DNA of 12,262 nucleotides. It comes from an uncultured Phycisphaerales bacterium (GTDB lineage Bacteria > Planctomycetota > Phycisphaerae > Sedimentisphaerales > Anaerobacaceae). The notes under the pieces were generated by a model, which saw only the letters and a program-made list of their open reading frames with translations, was not told the DNA's origin and ran no database searches. Each line of letters starts with the position of its first letter. The first letter of the stretch is position 1. The stretch is taken from the NCBI GenBank assembly GCA_937868145.1, contig CALMMH010001059.1, positions 1-12,262 of the forward strand, in the 5' to 3' direction. This document shows, in pieces, positions 1 through 6,457 of this stretch. The position numbers and the translations under genes are program-made.

Positions 1-1
1 C

Positions 2-451
2 CACATCGCCTGGCTGCGCACCATCAAGGAGCGGATCAAGTATAAGGGCATGCAGGGTGTGGAGGTGACCTTCCCGGTGATCGAGGACATCCGCATGAAT
101 GTGGCGAAGGCTTACGGCATGATCCAGCCGACGGCCAGCAACACGCAGGCCGTGCGGGCCGTGTTCTTCATCGATCCGAACGCCAAGGTGCGGGCGATCC
201 TCTATTATCCGCTGTCCAACGGGCGGAACTTCCAGGAGATCAAGCGGTTGCTGATCGCCATGCAGACCAGCGACGCCCACAAGTGCGCCACGCCCGCCGA
301 TTGGCAGCCCGGCGACGACGTGATCATCCCGCCGCCGAACTCCTGCGGCGTCGCCCAGCAGCGAGTCACAGAGGCCGGGGCGAACTATCAGTGCCTCGAC
401 TGGTTCCTGTGTCTTAAGAAGCTGCCCAAGGACCAGTTGACTTTGCCGTAA
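2..451 (+). CDS. Peroxiredoxin, Prx6 / archaeal-type thiol peroxidase (3' part)
   Basis: The reading frame is open from base 2, so the start and the peroxidatic-cysteine region lie upstream of the window; 149 codons and the stop are visible. The segment covers the second half of an AhpC/TSA-fold peroxiredoxin: a V-T-F-P-V-I-E-D stretch, then AYGMIQP, then the strand VRAVFFIDPNAKVRAILYYP, then the family's conserved NGRNFQEIKRLL helix. The C-terminal extension carries PADWQPGDDVIIPPP and ends in YQCLDWFLCLKKLP. The two cysteines spaced C-X5-C match the C-terminal pair of archaeal Prx6-type enzymes such as the Aeropyrum thiol peroxidase, where one acts as resolving cysteine. The expected role is cytosolic reduction of H2O2 and organic peroxides with an external thiol donor. 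Family assignment is firm; the donor is unknown. A strong hairpin follows the gene. Confidence 0.93.
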   Translation, partial: HIAWLRTIKERIKYKGMQGVEVTFPVIEDIRMNVAKAYGMIQPTASNTQAVRAVFFIDPNAKVRAILYYPLSNGRNFQEIKRLLIAMQTSDAHKCATPADWQPGDDVIIPPPNSCGVAQQRVTEAGANYQCLDWFLCLKKLPKDQLTLP

Positions 452-539
452 GCCGTACGAATTCCGACGACGAGGGGGGCGCGTCGGCTCTTGGTCTGGT
501 ACAACGCGCTTCATACATTTCGACGTCTGTGACGTGAGA

Positions 540-578
540 CCGGGCGGCAGTGGCGGATGAGACGCCGCTGCCGCCCGG
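540..578 (+). terminator. Strong GC hairpin after the peroxiredoxin gene
   Basis: A 16-bp stem (540-555 with 563-578) contains a single G-T wobble (551/567) and a 7-nt loop GATGAGA. Flanking GAGA and TCTC could extend it across a small bulge. It lies 89 nt after the peroxiredoxin stop and before the next promoter candidate. There is no T-tract (the tail is ATTGTCTCC), so it is not a textbook intrinsic terminator. Transcript end or 3' stabiliser is the likely role. Confidence 0.5.
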
Positions 579-635
579 ATTGTCTCCAAATGCCCCCATC
601 ATGAGGTCCCGCGGATCGGGCGTTGGTTTTTTCTC

Positions 636-664
636 TTCACCCTGGTCTGTTCATCGGTTACAAT
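636..664 (+). promoter_or_regulatory. Candidate sigma70-type promoter for the LapA-like gene
   Basis: TTCACC (636-641) and TACAAT (659-664) are separated by 17 bp; each matches its consensus at four or five of six positions. Transcription would begin near 671, giving a leader of about 40 nt before the start at 713. The rest of the 452-712 spacer shows only the hairpin at 540-578. Confidence 0.4.
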
Positions 665-712
665 TCTGTCCTGCGAACGTCGACCACGTCCTTGGACGAT
701 AAAGGAACTGTC

Positions 713-922
713 ATGAGGAAAGCCAAACTGATTGCCATCGTCGTCCTGCTGATTCTCACGATCATCATCTTTCTGCAGAACACCGAACCCATGCAGGCTC
801 ATATCCTGCTCCTGGAAATCCAGATGTCGCGGGTGTTGATGCTGATGCTGACGTTCGCATTGGGGCTTGTGACCGGCATTCTCGTCGCGACCAGCTTCCT
901 GAGGAAGAAACGCAAGGCGTGA
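713..922 (+). CDS. LapA-domain (DUF1049) small inner-membrane protein
   Basis: This 69-residue protein has two predicted membrane helices: residues about 4-20 (KLIAIVVLLILTIIIF) and about 40-62 (VLMLMLTFALGLVTGILVAT), ending in a basic tail RKKRKA. The order TM1, F-L-Q-N-T-E-P, a short hydrophobic strand, then TM2 with a G-L-V-T-G-I-L motif is the hallmark of the lipopolysaccharide assembly protein A domain. In E. coli LapA works with LapB in controlling LPS synthesis; many bacteria carry only this short domain, with unknown role. The start at 713 was chosen because AAAGGA (701-706) lies just upstream and the membrane helix follows at once. The frame is open back to 623 but that extension has no family character. 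The next gene is the MscS channel, 96 nt downstream. Confidence 0.85.
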   Translation: MRKAKLIAIVVLLILTIIIFLQNTEPMQAHILLLEIQMSRVLMLMLTFALGLVTGILVATSFLRKKRKA

Positions 923-981
923 CGCGGACTCGGATGTCGGAGGAAATGTTCGTCGTGCGGCGGAGGCGACCCGCAGCGTTG

Positions 982-999
982 CGAATCGGACGAATCGGA
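982..999 (+). repeat. Tandem 9-bp direct repeat before the MscS gene
   Basis: CGAATCGGA occurs twice back to back (982-990 and 991-999), ending 6 nt before the GGAGG ribosome binding site at 1005-1009. It could be a protein-binding site or chance; there is no other support. Confidence 0.4.
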
Positions 1000-1018
1000 A
1001 TCACGGAGGTATAGAACC

Positions 1019-1942
1019 ATGAACATCGACTTCAGCAAGTACGCCAATCAACTCGTGAATTGGTTTGTGACCAGCGGTCCCAAGGTTCTCGTCGTTTTGG
1101 TCCTGACCTACATTGGCATCAGGCTCTCGCACGTGGCATCCTCTCGGCTGTTCGCTTTCATCGTCCGCCGCAAGGCGACGGACGATGAATACAAGAAGCG
1201 GGCCGACACGCTCAGCGCGACGGTCAGCTACCTGATTGGCGCGACCATCGTCGCGGTGGCGGTGCTCACGATCCTGCCGGAATTCGGGATCGAAATCGGC
1301 CCGGTTCTGGCGGCCGCCGGCGTCGTCGGCGTGGCCATCGGCTTCGGCGCTCAGCATCTCGTGCAGGACGTCATCAGCGGGTTCTTCATCCTGCTCGACG
1401 ACCAGATCCGCGTGGGCGACGTGGTCCAGATCGCCGACAAGGGCGGACTGGTCGAGAGGATCAGCCTGCGGGTCGTGGTCCTTCGCGATCTGGCGGGCAA
1501 CGTGCACTACGTCCGCAACGGCCAGATCGGCGTCGTGACGAACATGACGAAGGAGTACTCTCGATATGTCTTCGACATCGGCGTCGCGTACCGGGAGGAC
1601 GTGGACGAAGTGATCACAGTGGTCCGGCAGGTGGACGCGGAGCTTCGGAGCGATCCGGCGTTCGCCTCGGACATTCTGGAGCCCATCGAGATCCTCGGGC
1701 TCGACCAGTTCGGGGCCTCTTCAGTGATTATCAAAGCCCGGACCAAGACCAAGCCGATCAAGCAATGGAGCGTCGGACGGGAGTTCAACCGCCGGCTCAA
1801 GAAACGGTTCGACGAGAAGAACATCGAAATCCCGTTCCCGCATGTGACCCTGTACATGGGGCAGGACAAGGCCGGCCAGGCTCCGGCGTTGAAAGTCGCC
1901 ATGGAAGGCAACGCCTCCGCCAGGAGCCCGCGGGGAGATTGA
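1019..1942 (+). CDS. MscS-family small-conductance mechanosensitive channel
   Basis: A 307-residue integral membrane protein, close in size to the basic E. coli MscS (286 aa). It likely forms a homoheptameric pore that opens under membrane tension to release solutes on osmotic downshock. Predicted helices lie at residues about 22-40, 66-86 and 93-125. The third is the pore-lining TM3, rich in Gly and Ala (GPVLAAAGVVGVAIGFGAQH), followed by the conserved QDVISGFFILLDDQIRVGD turn that opens the cytoplasmic beta domain. The signature VRNGQI follows at about 165-170, then the alpha/beta vestibule. GGAGG at 1005-1009 with 9-nt spacing fixes the start. The stop is 4 nt before the corA start, so the two are almost certainly co-transcribed and coupled. 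The tail after about residue 285 is polar and not conserved in the family. Confidence 0.94.
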   Translation: MNIDFSKYANQLVNWFVTSGPKVLVVLVLTYIGIRLSHVASSRLFAFIVRRKATDDEYKKRADTLSATVSYLIGATIVAVAVLTILPEFGIEIGPVLAAAGVVGVAIGFGAQHLVQDVISGFFILLDDQIRVGDVVQIADKGGLVERISLRVVVLRDLAGNVHYVRNGQIGVVTNMTKEYSRYVFDIGVAYREDVDEVITVVRQVDAELRSDPAFASDILEPIEILGLDQFGASSVIIKARTKTKPIKQWSVGREFNRRLKKRFDEKNIEIPFPHVTLYMGQDKAGQAPALKVAMEGNASARSPRGD

Positions 1943-1946
1943 GACG

Positions 1947-3032
1947 ATGGGAAGCAAGTCCAAACGCAGGAACGCAGCGATCAATCGGCGAGCCAAAAAG
2001 TCGGGCCTGCCGCCCGGGACGCTCATTCACATCGGCGAGAAGCGGGAAGAGGCCGTTCGCATCACGTACATGGATTACGACGATCACAGTTTCCAGGAGA
2101 AACAGGGGGTTTCCGTCGAGGAGTGTTTCCCGTTCAAGCACACCGACACGGTCACCTGGATCAATATCGACGGCATCGACGAGATCCCGATCATCGAGAA
2201 GATCGGCAAAGCGTACGATCTGCACCCCCTGATCCTGGAGGATATCGTCACCGCGGGCCAGCGTCCCAAGTTCGACAATTACGACCAATACGTGTACATC
2301 GTGCTCAAGATGCTCACGTACAACCAAACGACCCTATCCGTCGAGAGCGAGCAGATCAGCATCGTGTTCGGATCCAATTTCGTCATCTCTTTCCAGGAGG
2401 ATGTGGGCGATATCTGGGACCCGATTCGGGACCGGATCCGCCTGGCCAAAGGCCGGGTCCGCAAGATGGGCGCCGACTACCTGGCCTACTCGCTGATCGA
2501 CGCGATCGTGGACGGCTACTTCGGCATCCTGGAGAAGATCGGGGAGCGGATCGAAGGGCTCGAAGACGAGTTGATCGAGCATCCGTCCGAAAGCCTGCTC
2601 CGCCAGATCCATTCGCTCAAACGAGAGATGATGTCGCTGCGTCGCTCGATCTGGCCCCTGCGGGAGCTGATCAGCGTCATGCAACGGGACGAGTCGCCCT
2701 TGATTTCCAGCCCGACCCGCGTCTACCTCCGCGACGTGTACGATCACACGATCCAGATCATCGACGCCATCGAAGGGTTTCGCGATATCGTGTCCGGGAT
2801 GCTCGACGTGTACCTGTCCAGCATCAGCAACCGCACAAACGCCATCATGAAGGTTCTGACGATGATCGCGACGATTTTCATCCCCTTGACCTTCGTCGCG
2901 GGCGTATATGGGATGAATTTCAAGCACATGCCGGAGATCAGGTGGCGCTGGGGGTATCCGGCGGTGCTGCTGCTGATGGGGTCTGTCGCCGGCGTCATGA
3001 TCACCTATTTCCGAAGGAAGAAATGGCTATAG
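1947..3032 (+). CDS. corA: CorA-family Mg2+/Co2+ transporter
   Basis: 361 residues. A basic N-terminal tail (about 1-20) precedes the cytoplasmic alpha/beta domain (HPLILEDIVTAGQRPKFDNY at 93-112 is characteristic). The long stalk helices follow, and two C-terminal membrane helices lie at about 298-319 and 335-354. The signature YGMN is at residues 321-324, followed by a short periplasmic loop holding MPE (328-330), as expected for the selectivity filter and its acidic loop. Family members form pentamers importing Mg2+ (also Co2+/Ni2+) down the membrane potential. The ribosome binding site GGGGAG (1932-1937) overlaps the end of the mscS gene, and the corA end overlaps the next start by 10 nt. 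The protein ends RRKKWL, typical of CorA. A parallel open frame through this gene is Arg/Asp-rich shadow. Confidence 0.95.
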   Translation: MGSKSKRRNAAINRRAKKSGLPPGTLIHIGEKREEAVRITYMDYDDHSFQEKQGVSVEECFPFKHTDTVTWINIDGIDEIPIIEKIGKAYDLHPLILEDIVTAGQRPKFDNYDQYVYIVLKMLTYNQTTLSVESEQISIVFGSNFVISFQEDVGDIWDPIRDRIRLAKGRVRKMGADYLAYSLIDAIVDGYFGILEKIGERIEGLEDELIEHPSESLLRQIHSLKREMMSLRRSIWPLRELISVMQRDESPLISSPTRVYLRDVYDHTIQIIDAIEGFRDIVSGMLDVYLSSISNRTNAIMKVLTMIATIFIPLTFVAGVYGMNFKHMPEIRWRWGYPAVLLLMGSVAGVMITYFRRKKWL

Positions 3033-3631
3033 CCGCCATGCTGTTTCCGAACACGCCGGTCTTTTCCTGGGTGGTCCTGCCCATCCTGATTTTTCTGGCC
3101 CGCATCACCGACGTATCGGTGGGGACGGTTCGGCTGATCCTCGTTTCCCGCGGCTTCAAGTACCTGGCGCCGATCGCCGGGTTCTTCGAGGTGCTGATCT
3201 GGATCCTCGCCATCGGCCAGATCATGCAGAATCTGACGAATCCCGTCTGCTACATCGCTTACGCCGGCGGGTTCGCCACGGGCAATTTCGTCGGTCTGCT
3301 CATCGCCGAGAAGCTCTCGTTGGGCATGGTCCTGATCCGCGTGATTACCCCCAAGCCTGCTCACGGCCTGCTCGAGCAGCTCCGGGCCAAACAATATGGA
3401 GTCACAGCCATCGGCGGGCAGGGCGCCAGTGGTCCTGTGCAGATCGTTTTCACGATCGTGCCCCGGCGGGAAGTCGACGCCATCATCGAGCTGATCAAAA
3501 CCTTCAATCCCGATGCGTTCTATTCCATCGAGGAAGTGGATTCTGTCGAGAAAGGCGTGTTTCCCGTTCAAAGGCATTGGCACCAATCCGTGTTCCCCGG
3601 GCTGCTAAGACCTTTCCGCAAAGGCAAGTAG
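3023..3631 (+). CDS. UPF0316 membrane protein (DUF5698 + DUF2179)
   Basis: 202 residues. The N-terminal half has three hydrophobic helices (about 13-27, 47-66 and 78-97) and the UPF0316 signature: RITDVSVGTVRLILVSRG at 27-44, then GFFEVLIWI, then AYAGGFATGNFVGLLIAEKL. The C-terminal half (about 104-180) is a soluble alpha/beta DUF2179 domain (VITPKPAHGLLEQL, then VQIVFTIVPRREVDAIIELIK). DUF2179 domains also end YitT-type membrane proteins and are thought to bind small ligands, but no function is established. The start at 3023 uses AAGGA (3014-3018) and overlaps corA by 10 nt, indicating translational coupling. The alternative ATG at 3038 lies too far from any ribosome binding site. The frame continues open far upstream through corA, but that part is shadow. 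Confidence 0.88.
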   Translation: MAIAAMLFPNTPVFSWVVLPILIFLARITDVSVGTVRLILVSRGFKYLAPIAGFFEVLIWILAIGQIMQNLTNPVCYIAYAGGFATGNFVGLLIAEKLSLGMVLIRVITPKPAHGLLEQLRAKQYGVTAIGGQGASGPVQIVFTIVPRREVDAIIELIKTFNPDAFYSIEEVDSVEKGVFPVQRHWHQSVFPGLLRPFRKGK

Positions 3632-3665
3632 GGATAAAGAACTGGCCAGAAGCGACCGGGACTTA

Positions 3666-3678
3666 TACAATCCAGGGT
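3666..3678 (+). promoter_or_regulatory. Candidate -10 box for leaderless transcription of the DHH gene
   Basis: TACAAT (3666-3671) ends exactly 7 nt before the ATG at 3679, so a transcript would begin at or beside the start codon. No convincing Shine-Dalgarno lies at proper spacing (only AGGG, one base from ATG). The -35 region is weak. This is a positional inference only. Confidence 0.3.
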
Positions 3679-4713
3679 ATGAAAGCCGCTGAGAAAACAG
3701 GGTCCAAACTCCAAAGACTGACCGAGCTGTTGACCGGCAAAACGTACCTGCTGATCGCCATGCAGGACACGCCCGATCCGGATAGTCTGGCGGCGGCGGT
3801 GGCCTTGCGCAAGCTGGCCAACAACCTGGGGAATCTCCAGTGCTCCATCGTGTGCGGCGGGACCGTCGGCCGGGGAGAGAACCGGGCGTTGGTGAAGTAT
3901 CTGGGCCTGAACCTGAGGACCTACGCCGAGATCGACTACGGCAAGTACGACCTCGTGGCCATGGTGGACACGCAGCCCTGGATGGGAAACAACTCCCTGC
4001 CTGAGGGGGTCCTGCCGGACATCGTGATCGATCATCACCCCATCCGGCATCAAACCCGAACCGTGAAGTTCACGGATATCCGCAGTGGGTACGGAGCCGC
4101 TTCGACGATCCTCGTCGAGTACCTGATCGAGGCGGGCATCACGCCGGACACGCCGCTGGCGACCGCCTTGCTCTATGGGATTCGCTCCGACACGCAGGAT
4201 CTCGGACGGGAGTCTTCGCGATTCGACATCGAGGCCATCGAGTTCCTGTACCCGTTCGCCAACAACCGCATGATCGGCGAGATCCAGCGGGGCAGGGTGC
4301 CCAGGGTGTATTACCAGATGCTGGCCAACGCCCTGCGGAACGCCCGCCTACAGGGGCCGGCCATCATCACGGAACTGGGCGACATCGACAACCCGGACAT
4401 GATCGCGGAGGTGGCCGACCTGCTGCTTCGCGAAGACGAGACCACCTGGACCATGTGCACCGGTTGCTGGAAGGACAAGCTGCTGATTTCGCTTCGCACG
4501 TCGGAGGAAGACAACTTGGCCGGCAAGGTCATTAAGCACATGGTCGCCAGGAAGGGGACCGGAGGGGGACATCAAACATACGCCGGCGGGCAGGTCCCTC
4601 TGATCAAGGGCACGAAGGCCGAACGCGAAGAGATCGAGAAGTATGTCGAAGAGCGATTTCTCGAAGCCATCGGCGCCGCCGACAAGCCGGGTGTGCGGCT
4701 GGTCAAGGCATGA
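3679..4713 (+). CDS. DHH/DHHA1-family phosphoesterase (NrnA/RecJ-like)
   Basis: 344 residues. The N-terminal DHH domain carries motif I as DTPDPDSLAA (residues 30-39, with paired aspartates D33 and D35), motif II as D97 in MVDTQP, motif III as IDHHP (D118-H119-H120) and motif IV as RSDTQDL (D171). The C-terminal DHHA1 domain ends in the substrate-binding GGGHQTYAGG loop near residues 295-305. Relatives are Mn2+-dependent nanoRNases, pAp phosphatases or cyclic-dinucleotide/pApA phosphodiesterases; sequence alone does not choose between them. Motif I has T in place of the His usual before D-P-D in many RecJ/NrnA members. The ATG at 3679 is preferred because the frame's extension upstream would overlap the UPF0316 gene and lacks domain character. 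A possible leaderless promoter is noted separately. Confidence 0.92.
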   Translation: MKAAEKTGSKLQRLTELLTGKTYLLIAMQDTPDPDSLAAAVALRKLANNLGNLQCSIVCGGTVGRGENRALVKYLGLNLRTYAEIDYGKYDLVAMVDTQPWMGNNSLPEGVLPDIVIDHHPIRHQTRTVKFTDIRSGYGAASTILVEYLIEAGITPDTPLATALLYGIRSDTQDLGRESSRFDIEAIEFLYPFANNRMIGEIQRGRVPRVYYQMLANALRNARLQGPAIITELGDIDNPDMIAEVADLLLREDETTWTMCTGCWKDKLLISLRTSEEDNLAGKVIKHMVARKGTGGGHQTYAGGQVPLIKGTKAEREEIEKYVEERFLEAIGAADKPGVRLVKA

Positions 4714-4739
4714 ATTGAGAGAAAGAGCGGGGGATGAGA

Positions 4740-4767
4740 TTGATTTGAACGCTCCGGCCGGTATACT
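4740..4767 (+). promoter_or_regulatory. Candidate sigma70-type promoter for the small lipoprotein gene
   Basis: TTGATT (4740-4745) and TATACT (4762-4767) are separated by 16 bp; the -10 box matches consensus at five of six positions. Transcription from about 4775 would leave a leader of about 165 nt before the start at 4939, which includes the hairpin at 4851-4872. Confidence 0.45.
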
Positions 4768-4850
4768 GGGGGGCTGCGGGTGCAAAGTCGAGATAAGGGG
4801 CTCATGGAATTCCGTATTGTGAGCCGGATCTTACAGAGTTGAAGTGCTGC

Positions 4851-4872
4851 TCGCACCGATCGTACGGTGCGA
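4851..4872 (+). other. Leader hairpin upstream of the lipoprotein gene
   Basis: TCGCACCG (4851-4858) and CGGTGCGA (4865-4872) form a perfect 8-bp stem with a 6-nt loop, 66 nt before the start codon. It is not followed by a T-tract. It may shape the 5' leader or be an operator; nothing else in 4714-4938 was recognised. Confidence 0.4.
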
Positions 4873-4938
4873 CGGAAAGTGCTGGGTATGGCTTCGCACG
4901 GGCGGGGCGGGAAGAACCGTAAAGGGAAGGGGAACACA

Positions 4939-5082
4939 ATGACAGATTTCAGAAGAAGACTGGTGATGTTGGTTTCGGCAGTGGCTATTTTTGTGGCCGT
5001 GGTGGTTCTGCCGGGCTGCGGTGGCGACGAGGCTCCGGCTCCGACGGACCCGAATAAGACCACGGCGCCGGCCACCAAGTAA
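4939..5082 (+). CDS. Small putative lipoprotein, 47 aa
   Basis: The precursor has a basic N-terminus (MTDFRRRL), a hydrophobic helix (about 9-23) and a lipobox-like VLPGC with Cys27. Signal peptidase II would leave a lipidated peptide of only 21 residues, CGGDEAPAPTDPNKTTAPA plus TK, rich in Pro, Ala, Thr and acidic groups. Pro at -2 of the lipobox is less common than Ala or Ser. The start at 4939 is backed by the purine-rich AAGGGAAGGGGA (4921-4932). Tiny lipoproteins of this kind, with G-G-D/E then a Pro-rich tail, are often annotated hypothetical. A promoter candidate upstream and a hairpin with short T-rich tail downstream suggest a monocistronic unit. No function can be inferred beyond envelope location. 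Confidence 0.7.
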   Translation: MTDFRRRLVMLVSAVAIFVAVVVLPGCGGDEAPAPTDPNKTTAPATK

Positions 5083-5117
5083 GGGCAGGCGAAGAACGTC
5101 CTGTGGGAAGATCGCAA

Positions 5118-5153
5118 GGGGGTCCGCCGTCTGTGGCGGGCTCCCGTTCTTTG
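5118..5153 (+). terminator. Candidate intrinsic terminator after the lipoprotein gene
   Basis: The stem GGGGGTCCGCC (5118-5128) pairs with GGCGGGCTCCC (5135-5145) over 11 bp with two G-T wobbles and a 6-nt loop, followed by GTTCTTT. The T-tract is short and interrupted, so efficiency is uncertain. Confidence 0.45.
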
Positions 5154-5215
5154 CATGTTCGATGAGCAGGGGCAGGGCAAGCAGCGAACGGAGTCGCTGA
5201 GGGGGTCTGGTGGAG

Positions 5216-6334
5216 ATGACTGGGGCGCACACGCACAGCACCGCTCTGAGAGGCGAGGTCGTCTATATCCGGGCATTCGACCTGGCATACGACATGAAGC
5301 GCCAGCGAATTCCCCAGATTCTGGGTCACCAGGCGCAGGAGTATTGGGTCGGTCCCAGCAAGCCGGGCCCGAAGCAGGGGTTCTTCTACCGGCCGCAGAT
5401 GGTGACGCTGCCGCCGAGGATGTACCAAAGCTCCGTGGGACCGCTGGAGGTCTCGATTTCCGTCAAGATCTACAATGTGGGGGCGGTCAGCATTCAGGTT
5501 CGCACGCCGTTTGAGGTTTCGTCCATCGAGGATCTCGTCAAGTACTATGGGCTGAGTCTCGCGGGCAACAGCATCGAGATGGAGGTCATCCAGTTGGCCG
5601 AGCGGGTGCGCCGGGAGCTGGAACCCTATTTTGTCCGCCCGGTGCCGGTCCTGGAGCAGGGCGAAGACTACACGGTCTTCTGCATCTACGAATTGCCCGT
5701 GCGGGAGGGCAATGTCGGCAAGCGAACCGAAGACTGGCTGATGGAGAATCGCCGGGCGGTCGCCGCGCTGCTCACGCAAGAGAGCAATCCGAGCCGGCTG
5801 TCGGAGCAGGAAGCGGCCGAGTCCACCGAGCGATACCTGACCTACTATGAGAGCGACCTGGTTGTCCCGGATTGGGACGCCGCGCTCGTCGTGGGCGAGC
5901 GGGAGAGCCTGGAGGAGATCATTCACGTCATGGAGCTGGCCAACGTGCAGCTTGCCGAGCTTGCGGCCTACGATCGAGTGTTGGACGGAGCGTTGGAGGT
6001 GGCCTATCGCGATCTGTCGCGTTCCCGGTGGGTGGGCCGGGAGGTCAGCCGCAATCTCCGGGAGATCCGCGTCGATATGGCCCGCCTCAACGATGAGCTG
6101 CTCAACATCACCAAGTTCTTCGGCGACTGGCATTTGGCGAGGATCTATCAGAGTCTCTTCAGCCGTTTTCACCTCAAGGACTGGAACGACACGATCAACG
6201 TCAAGCTCCGGACGCTTGCGGACCTCTATCAACTGCTCCACCAGGATTGGATCAACTACTGGATGATGCTCCTGGAAATCACGATCGTTCTGCTTTTCAT
6301 CCTCGACGTGGTGCTGTTGCTGTTGGGGCTATGA
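5216..6334 (+). CDS. RMD1/DUF155-like tail-anchored membrane protein
   Basis: 372 residues of unknown function. The N-terminal domain is a compact alpha/beta region (about 12-165; E-V-V-Y-I-R-A-F-D-L near 14-23, then paired strands around 78-97 and DYTVFCIYELP at 151-161). A linker follows, then YESDLVVPDWDAALVV (211-226), then helix-rich sequence with LEEIIHVMELANVQLAEL (232-249). Long C-terminal helices (about 275-345) lead to one membrane helix at 348-371 that ends the protein. An acidic strand motif, amphipathic helices with a D-W-H...Y-Q-S-L stretch, then a terminal membrane helix recalls DUF155/RMD1 (YagE, yeast Rmd1/Mrx10), but similarity is remote. The start is ambiguous: ATG 5216 is 10 nt after GAGGGGG (5199-5205); a GTG at 5210 is also possible. 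It probably sits on the cytoplasmic face of the membrane. Confidence 0.85.
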   Translation: MTGAHTHSTALRGEVVYIRAFDLAYDMKRQRIPQILGHQAQEYWVGPSKPGPKQGFFYRPQMVTLPPRMYQSSVGPLEVSISVKIYNVGAVSIQVRTPFEVSSIEDLVKYYGLSLAGNSIEMEVIQLAERVRRELEPYFVRPVPVLEQGEDYTVFCIYELPVREGNVGKRTEDWLMENRRAVAALLTQESNPSRLSEQEAAESTERYLTYYESDLVVPDWDAALVVGERESLEEIIHVMELANVQLAELAAYDRVLDGALEVAYRDLSRSRWVGREVSRNLREIRVDMARLNDELLNITKFFGDWHLARIYQSLFSRFHLKDWNDTINVKLRTLADLYQLLHQDWINYWMMLLEITIVLLFILDVVLLLLGL

Positions 6335-6339
6335 AGGAA

Positions 6340-6368
6340 TTGACGATTTATTATTGACGATTTACCAT
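6340..6368 (+). promoter_or_regulatory. Candidate promoter for the PIG-L/GT4 pair
   Basis: TTGACG (6340-6345, five of six to consensus) and TACCAT (6363-6368) are 17 bp apart, giving a leader of about 80 nt to the start at 6458. The -35 hexamer is part of a duplicated 11-mer. Confidence 0.4.
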
Positions 6369-6437
6369 GGGCGTCGGCCGGTGCGTGCAACCCTCGCCGG
6401 GAACCGCTCTTCAAATAGTAAAGAATCAATCGTAAAT
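6340..6437. repeat. AT-rich spacer with 11-bp direct repeats and imperfect inverted copy
   Basis: TTGACGATTTA occurs at 6340-6350 and again at 6354-6364 (14-bp period). CAATCGTAAAT at 6427-6437 is close to their reverse complement (TAAATCGTCAA). The AT-rich ends enclose a GC-rich middle (about 6369-6410), so the spacer has the look of a small repeat unit with inverted ends. The contrast with the GC-rich neighbours is sharp. Confidence 0.45.
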
Positions 6438-6457
6438 AGCAGATTCAAAGGATTTTT

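Noticed and set aside
623..712. N-terminal extension of the LapA-like gene to 623
   Set aside because: The added residues are not family-like and the extension covers the promoter candidate; AAAGGA supports 713.
2123..3022. A 300-codon open frame running through corA in another frame and joining the UPF0316 gene
   Set aside because: The product is Arg/Asp/His/Pro-rich shadow sequence, while the corA frame has a complete family signature; the real gene starts at 3023.
4745..4767. TTGAAC at 4745-4750 as the -35 box for TATACT
   Set aside because: The spacer would be only 11 bp; TTGATT at 4740-4745 gives 16 bp.
4985..6241. Minus-strand frame of 418 codons
   Set aside because: It is antisense to the RMD1-like protein and lipoprotein, with low-complexity Arg/Asp/Leu composition typical of antisense to GC-rich genes; no start signal or family.
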